Positions 57,841-64,000 of a stretch of DNA of 64,000 nucleotides are shown piece by piece. The translations under genes and the position numbers were made by a program. The stretch lies in the NCBI GenBank assembly GCA_047967505.1, contig CM106539.1, one strand, 5' to 3'. The stretch is from Dipteris shenzhenensis. Taxonomy: Eukaryota; Polypodiophyta; Polypodiopsida; Gleicheniales. The notes beneath the pieces were generated by a model, which was given only the letters and a program-made list of their open reading frames with translations, ran no database searches and had not been told where the DNA came from. How positions within the stretch are numbered: the first letter of the stretch is position 1; each line of letters opens with the position of its first letter.

Positions 57841-59217
57841 TGGTTCACAGAGATGAAACCATTAGAAGATCCAAAGAATGTCATCTACACAGTAAATAAT
57901 ACACCAAATCCAATTCAAGGGATAGGCTTTATCCCTATAAACAATTTCACTGGTACAGAAGGATTGGTGAAAGATGTTCTCTATGTTCCGAAGCTCAGCA
58001 AGAACCTCTTGTCAATAGGACAAATGACGAAACAAACTACCGAGTCATCTTCGACAAAGATAAATGCACTATCAGAGACAAATCCAAAAGATTTCAACTA
58101 GTAGGAAAAGGAGTCAAGGAAGGATGCTTGTACATAATGCTAGATACAATAGCAGATATGCATGCCATGTCAGCTCAATCGTAACAGATGATGCGACTAT
58201 CTACAAAATGGCATAAGAGATATGATCATGTCAATTTCAAGAGCTTGCTAAATCTCAAGAATCAAAATATGGCAATCGGGATTCCTAAGCTACAGTTTCT
58301 TGGAAAGTTTGTGAAGCATGCTGCTTTGGCAAACAAAAGTGAACCAGCTTTGGCAGAAGTACCTCTCGAGCATGAGGTATCCTTGATTTGATAGATACAG
58401 ATGCATGGGGTTATGCCCACACCCACAGCATCAATGGTTCACTTTACTACTTGACTTTCATCGACGAGTACATCAGATATTGTTGGGTCTACTTTTTGAA
58501 AGAGAAATCTGAAGTTTTTTCCAGATTTCAAGAATTTAAAGCCATGGTAGAAAACCAGACAGGTAGAAAGATCAAAGTCATGAGATCAGATAGAGGAGGT
58601 GAATACATGTCTTTAGCATTCATGAACTTTTGCAGAAGTCACGGCATTCGAAGACAATTTACTTGTGCAGATACTCCTCAGCAGAATGCAAGAGCTAAAA
58701 GGAAGAATGGTACTTTAGTAGATAGTGCTAAAGCAATGCTTAGTGAGAAGCATCTTCTAAATCAGTATTGGGCAGAAGCAATAGCCACTGCAAACTATTT
58801 GCTTTTGGCTTCATACTGAATCAATTCAAGGTATGACACTTTATGAAGCATTCATTGGACATAAGCCACACATTGGGCATCTCCAAATATTTGGTTGCAT
58901 AGCATATGCCCACATACATGATGATCATTGAAGGAAATTGGATGCAAAGTCACATAAATGCATCATGGTTGGCTACAGTGAAGAAAGCAAAGCATACAAG
59001 TTGTATGATCCCATCAACCGCAAGCTCATTATCTATAAAGATGTAATCTTTGATGAGGAATTAGAATGGAAAACCTCAAACACACATGAGATAGACTCAC
59101 CGATTACTCAATCATCTACAGAAAAGGTTGATAGAAGAGCAAGAATTGCTAAAAATACCCCAAGCAGAGGCACAGTAGCTCAAACAGTCTACTAAGGAAA
59201 GAGGACCTCCAGCCAGA
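57841..59217 (+). pseudogene. copia C protease end and integrase
   Basis: After a TAG at 57835 it reads IYTVNNTPNPIQGIGFIPIN, then LVKDVLYVPKLSKNLLS (protease end). Integrase: KWHKRYDHVNF keeps the His pair, but the matching Cys pair is degraded. Then YLTFIDEYIRYCWVYFLKEK, MRSDRGGEYMS and TPQQNARAKRKNGT, where the usual Glu of the catalytic triad (AERKN) is Lys. YWAEAIATANYL and CIMVGYSEESKAYKLYDP follow. Frame breaks occur near 58050, 58385 and 58815. It is inactive by both truncating and active-site changes. Confidence 0.88.
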
Positions 59218-60848
59218 TTGACATATGCTCAGAAAGGCAAAGCAATTCAGGTTGAAACCACAAACTATGCTCTTATGACTACCATCATGGCTACAAAAGA
59301 GCCAGTGTACTTCAAAGACGCAATAGACAAGCCAGAATGGCAAACTGCTATGAATGAAGAAATGGATGTTTTGTATAAGAATTATACTTGGGAATCATGC
59401 GTCCTTCCACCAGGAAAGAAGGCCATAGCAAACAAATGGGTATACAAAGTGAAGTACAATCCAGATGGAAGTATTCAAAGATACAAAGCTAGACTAGTTG
59501 CAAAAGTATTTCCACAGCAATATGGTCAGGACTATGATGCGACTTATGCTCCAGTAGCAAAGATGGATTCCATATGGTTCTTGATATCACTAGTGACACT
59601 CAGCAAATGGAATGTGTATCAGCACGATGCCAAGAATGCATTTCTCAATGGTTATCTAGATGAGGAAGTCAACATGCAACAACCAACAGGTTATGTTGAG
59701 CCAGGGAAGGAGAATAAGGTTTTCCATCTTAAGAAAAGTCTTTATGGCTTAAAGCAAGCACCCAAAAGTTTGTACAATAGAATCGACAAGTATTTTTATG
59801 ATCTAGGATACATGAAATCCAATGCAAATCATACTCTCTACTACAAAGTTCAAGGGGATGACATTACTATTGCACTTTTGTACGTAGATGATCTGATTGT
59901 GACAGGAAGAATGCTAGCTTCATTAGAAAGCTAAAACAAGACTTATCTATAGAGTTTGACATAAAAGATCTTAGACTTATGCACTATTATCTTGGGATTG
60001 AGTTCTAGAGAGGTTCAAGCAGCACCTTCATGAGTCAGCTCAAGTATGTTGACAATCTCCTAAAGAAGTTTCATATGGTAGATTGCAAGATTGCAGCCAC
60101 TCCCATGGAACAGAGTTTGAAACTTACTAAAGATTCAGAAAAGCCTACAACCAATGATAGGTACTACATGCAACTCATCAGATCTCTTATATATCTGACT
60201 TTCACACAGCCAGATATTTGTTATGTAGTAAGTTCACTTGCACATTTTATGGCAAATCCAAAACAATCTCACTGGAATGCAGCCAAAAGAGTCTTGAGAT
60301 ACATCAGAGGTACAAGATAGTTTGGGATAGAATACAGAGGAAGTCATCCATGGTTGCATGGATACTGTGACAATGACTATGCCGGAGATCATGAGACCAG
60401 GAGATCCACACAATGATATGCATTTTTCCTTGGTCAAGGTGCTATATCATGGTTGTCAAACAAAAAGCCAACTGTTTCTTTGTCTTTGACTGAAGCAGAA
60501 TACAAGGCTCTCACTACAGGTGCATGTGAGGCTATATGGCTCAGAAGACTATTGCCAAAAACAAATTACTTTGATGAATCAAAGCCAACAACAATATATT
60601 GTGATAATCAATCGGCTCAAGCATTGGCCAAGAATCTAGTATATCACTCCAGGACAAAGGACATTGATGTCAGAGAGCACTTCATTAGAGTAAGAGTGTT
60701 ACTTGGTGACATCACACTGCAACATTATGATAGCAAAGAGAATGTTGCAGATATCTTTACCAAACCACTCAGTAAAGTGCTTTTCGAGAAACACCGACAA
60801 GCTCTTGGTTGGATGCAGAGGAAGGACATTCCCATTAAAGGGGTGTGA
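59218..60848 (+). pseudogene. copia C reverse transcriptase and RNase H
   Basis: RT open from 59218 to 59934: [60 protein letters not shown] and LLYVDDLIVTG with YVDD intact. One frameshift near 59925 moves to IEFDIKDLRLMHYYLGIEF, a stop, YYMQLIRSLIYLTFTQPDIC, a stop at about 60318 and YCDNDYAGD. RNase H from 60453 reads VSLSLTEAEYKALT, YCDNQSAQALAKN and ENVADIFTKPL. It is the least decayed pol in the window. The end at about 60848 is followed by a polypurine region. Confidence 0.92.
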
Positions 60849-60935
60849 TGAATGTAATGTTCAGTCCTTCTTTGATTCCTCAGAATCATCATCTTGAGGG
60901 AAGGCCTACTTCATGATGTTGATCTTGAGGGAAGG

Positions 60936-61165
60936 TGTTGAGAGATCACGCTCAACATCATGTGATCATATGTGCATAACACTAACACTTATAGAGTGCT
61001 ATAAAGGAAAGGGTTAGATGCCCTAACCCTAACCCTAAATGGGTTGTATATATTCTACATTTTCAACTAAATCTGGTGTACAATTAGTCATTTGTGGTGT
61101 GCTCTCTAGTTGTGCCCTCTCTCCTCACCTCCACTCTGCTCATCTCCCCTCTTCATATTTTGTCA
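60936..61165 (+). mobile_element. 3' LTR of copia C (about 230 bases), with telomere-like repeat and TATA
   Basis: Starts TGTTGAGAGATCACG after the purine tract TTGAGGGAAGG (60925-60935) and ends TTTTGTCA at 61165, matching the 5' LTR end at 54295. The phrase 'atcttgagggaagg' occurs twice before it (about 60891 and 60922), so the polypurine region is duplicated. Inside, 61021-61039 reads CCCTAACCCTAACCCTAAA and a TATATA box lies at about 61047-61052. Confidence 0.88.
61021..61039 (+). promoter_or_regulatory. telomere-like / telo-box motif in LTR
   Basis: Two CCCTAAC units and one CCCTAAA sit about 8 bases upstream of the TATA box. In plant promoters the telo-box AAACCCTAA works with other elements to raise expression in dividing cells. 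This match differs by one base per unit from the TTTAGGG telomere repeat. The regulatory role is inferred from position. Confidence 0.5.
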
Positions 61166-61169
61166 GTTT

Positions 61170-61790
61170 ACAAGCCATATGGGCTACTATCAAAGATTCA
61201 TCATGTTTTACGCAGACATAGCTCTGTCATTGTACAAGCTGTTAGTAGCATTTCAGTGGATCGAGGAATGTTAGAAATCCTTTGAAACCCTCAAGCTAGC
61301 TCTAGCCATAGCACCAGTATTGCGGGCCCTGAACTAGAATCTAATATTCCACATCCACATAGATGCCTCAAACTTTGCCATCGGATGTGTGTTAGCCCAC
61401 CAACTAGGGGAGTACAACTTGGACTACTTGGTGTACTTTGCTAGTCAGCAATTAAATGAAGCCGAGGTTACTTACACGACAATAGAGAGGGAAGGCCTGT
61501 TGGCCATGGTCTACATAGCTAAGAAGTTTAGGCACTACTTGCTAGCCCCAACAATTTCATCTTTTTGTTGATCAGCAAGCATTACTGTATTTGGTTAACA
61601 AGCCTTGCATGATGGGACGCATCACAAGGTGGATGTTAAGCCTTCGGGAGTTTGACTTCACAGTCGTAGTGCCTAAAGGACAGACCCATGTCCTAGCCAC
61701 CTCTCAAGGATTCCCAATGGGGAAGCTCCAACAAGAGTCTAAGATGACCTCCCAGATGCTCCCCTATTTCTCATTGACATAATTCCAGAA
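61170..61790 (+). pseudogene. Ty3/gypsy RT end and RNase H (plus strand)
   Basis: Starts in the RT thumb with GYYQRFIMFYADIALSLYKL, then a shift, IHIDASNFAIGCVLAHQ, YFASQQLNEAEVTYTTIERE, GLLAMVYIAKKFRHYLL and MMGRITRWMLSLREFDFTVV. These are the gypsy connection and RNase H blocks. The RT palm is missing; it begins immediately after the copia C LTR, so the gypsy was either the insertion target or was cut here. Stops at 61282, 61334 and 61568. Confidence 0.85.
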
Positions 61791-62990
61791 TGGGTAGCTG
61801 AAATACGCCACGACCTGGCAAACGAGTTTGCCTTTGGACAAAGCCCTCAAGAGGGATAGAGCCTGCAAACTCATTATAGGACGCAACACCATATCAATAG
61901 CTAATTGTAGGCCAACTATACCACATGGGCAAGGATGGCATCATGCGCAGGTGTGTGTGCAAACACAAATAGATTGACGTGCTCAAAGAAGCCCCCATTC
62001 CAGGATAGCAGGCAGTCACTTTGCCAGGCGTTACGGCACGTAAAGTGTTGCAAGCAGGCCTTTGATGGCCAACTCTCTTCGGAGATGCACTCGAGTTTAT
62101 CAAGCGATGTGATCCAGCAGAGTGCAAATCCCACATAAAGCGGACATGATGCCCCTAATGGGAATATTAACTGATTACCCCAAAATGGGGCATATATTTT
62201 ATCGGCCTGATAAGCCTACTAGCTAAAGGAACAGGGGCCAAATACATTATCCTAGCCACATGATTATTTCTCCAAATGGGTGGAGGGGGAAGCTACAAGA
62301 AAAACCGATGCGCGGTCCACAGCTAAGTTTTTATATGAACCAGTCATCACACGGTTTTGGTGCCCCTTAGAATTAGTCAATGAATCGAGGAACTCATTTC
62401 CTCAATGAAAGTATAGCAACCGTGATTGGTGAATTCATGATCATACATAGGAAGTCGATGCCATACTACCCCAAGGCAAATAGCCTGGTTGAAAGCTCAA
62501 ACAAAACATGCTGCACTTGCACCATTGAAAGCTCATCACAACATTGTGGGCCTACCGAACGTCTTTACAAAGTGGCCACAAACTACACCCCCTTCAGCCT
62601 AGCCTTTGGGGTGGAAGCAGTTATGCCAATGGAATATGTAGTGCCCATCCTTCGCATCACGGTCAAGGAAAGGCTCACCGAAAATGCATTGGCAGAGCGC
62701 TTAATCAATCTCGAATGACTAGATGAAACGAGATTGCATGCAACCTATTGCCTCCTAGTGGAGAAGGCAAGACCTCGAGGAAGAAGATCTCGCACTCCTC
62801 TATAGCATACGCAACACCAAACGTAAACTTAAATATAGGGGCATGGGTCCCTACCGCATAGTGGAGATTACTCCGTAAGGCGCATGTCGAATAGCTACCT
62901 TGGATGGAGTGGAGATGGATGGCTACCTTAACGGTAGAAAATTGAAAAGACACTATGGCCCCCTCACCCTGCAGACCCTCTTGGCCATCC
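61791..62990 (+). pseudogene. gypsy integrase remnant (plus strand)
   Basis: Zinc region near 62075-62125 reads FGDALEFIKRCDPAECKS. The core is degraded until RGTHFLNESIATVIGEFMII, then RKSMPYYPKANSLVESSNKT (Glu of the triad kept) and YTPFSLAFGVEAVMP. The C-terminal domain near 62815-62960 reads KRKLKYRGMGPYRIVEIT, RIATLDGVEMDGYLNGRKLK and RHYGPLT. Several stops and shifts. It lies downstream of RNase H in the normal gypsy order. Confidence 0.82.
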
Positions 62991-63088
62991 ATAGGTAAAA
63001 GGAGCTCAAGGCCGAGGTAGCCTAGATGAAACGCCAGGCCATTGAAGAGGCCAAGGAACATAATGCCAAAATCAATCAACAAAAGTAG

Positions 63089-63652
63089 TTGGTGCTATTT
63101 AAGGCAACACTCGAACATCCAAGATCAACTGATGAACTAATGGTAGATCCAGCTAGGTTGAATGTCCAATTGCAGGGCCTGAGCTTACTTATCCAGGCAC
63201 TCATGGATCTAGGAGTGAGCCATAACTTCATCTCCCGTGAAGTATGGGAAGCGTTGCAGGTACCTCTAACTGTTATTATGCCTTCAATTCGTGCAATAAA
63301 TGGTCAACTCTTAAGTATATTGGGGTATGTGGACTTGAAACTAATGGTTGTTCGTCAGGAGGTAGAGATTCATTTTTATGTTCTCCTCATAGAGGCGATC
63401 GACGAACAAATGATATTGGGAAGGACCTGGTGCTACGCCATATATTGCCAAAACAATTGGAGGGTTAGAACAGGAACTCTCACAAACAAGGGGAGAACTG
63501 CAGTAATTTTGCTTTTTGAAGTTCATTCCACCTCCCCTACAATACCACCACCCGACAAAGGCAAGGAGTTTTTAAACAAAGGAAATTCCAAGGCACAGCA
63601 GCCTCCAACACCCCTAGCTCCAACCCTCAGAAGGAAGTCCAGGAAAAGATAG
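63089..63652 (+). pseudogene. gypsy aspartic protease fragment placed after integrase
   Basis: Open for 187 codons. QALMDLGVSHNFISREVWEA is the retropepsin-like entry found in plant gypsy elements, where D-S-G-A-T/S-H-N-F-I-S is usual. Here Asp stays, but Ser is Leu and the next position is Gly-Val. VEIHFYVLLIEAIDEQMILGRTW is the closing ILGR block. A coiled-coil-like, Lys/Glu-rich stretch with stops (63000-63085) links it to the integrase upstream. Protease normally precedes RT, so this likely begins another gypsy copy that continues past the window. Confidence 0.75.
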
Positions 63653-64000
63653 CGTGAGGTTCTAATCTCAGTGTGACAGCAAGGCCATGCCGCAAGCTAC
63701 TCTTCCACCCCTACCTTCCATGCCCAATGCCAAGTGCCCCACCTAGAAATGCCGCGAACATGAAGCCATTCTCTGTGCACAACATCACTTCAATAGAAGT
63801 CAACGGTCATGGAAGACCGAAGTAGGGAAAGGGTCTCTGCCGATCCCTTCTTGGCCTGTACCAACACGGGCAATCCCATCCAACAGTAGAGCTCGATGCC
63901 ACCAATTTCTATGACTGTCTACAAGGGCCGATTTCAACCCTCCATGCACAATGGCCTCACAAGCGTTGGGTTGCAACAAAGCTCTTGGAAGCCCGATGCT
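63653..64000. other. window end, no motif recognised
   Basis: No RT block appears in the 350 bases after the protease. The sequence is C-rich and broken in all frames. It may be the linker between protease and RT of a gypsy element that continues outside the window. Confidence 0.4.

Noticed and set aside
61021-61039. Chromosome-end telomere
   Set aside because: Only two to three units, inside an LTR flanked by retrotransposon sequence on both sides.

Overview
The window reads as nuclear DNA from a land plant with a large, repeat-filled genome. Evidence: Ty1/copia elements with initiator-tRNA-Met type primer-binding sites (TGGTATCAGAGC and variants), several plant-type Ty3/gypsy pol remnants, two plant LINE remnants, a piece of the plant-specific GTD-binding (DUF593) domain, and a short array close to the plant telomere unit inside one LTR. 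CpG looks scarce except in two short islands. Very long (AC)n/(GT)n and ATGCAC-type microsatellites are unusual for many flowering plants and would fit a fern or gymnosperm, but I cannot name the species. I found no intact host gene, tRNA, rRNA or CRISPR array. Every recognisable coding stretch carries stops, frameshifts or truncations.

1-28 kb: AT-rich, gene-poor DNA. It holds two decayed LINE 3' halves (4459-5812 and 10788-11745), many purine-pyrimidine microsatellites, a series of short tandem duplications, two CpG-rich islands (about 2255-2660 and 18985-19330), a palindrome-dense minisatellite (22331-22569) and a minus-strand remnant coding for repeated Gln-Glu-Pro motifs (24680-25890).

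28.6-32.3 kb: the least explained segment. It has a long run of coding-like sequence with few stops. It starts with two CCHC zinc knuckles, continues through an acidic ORF and a clear GTD-binding domain, and ends in a charged and then serine-rich tail. It has no reverse transcriptase. It may be a decayed fusion or captured-gene locus.

33-64 kb: a nest of broken LTR retrotransposons. In order: a locally inverted piece of copia family B (34500-36035); an LTR-like repeat with an internal duplication (38614-39098); a gypsy pol (39602-42020, +); copia A (42122-44815, +) joined inside integrase to copia B (44823-47928, +); a gypsy pol (48500-51147, -) joined to the front half of another copia B (51147-54187, -); copia C with partial 5' and complete 3' LTR (54232-61165, +); and a gypsy pol followed by a separate gypsy protease (61170-63652, +). 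The two B copies make inverted arms of about 1.18 kb. Many stops in these elements are TAG where CAG (Gln) is expected, which suggests decay of methylated cytosine.

Nothing here looks like a working pathway. The value of the window lies in the unusual junctions, the composite locus at 28.6-32.3 kb and the regulatory-looking motifs inside the LTRs.
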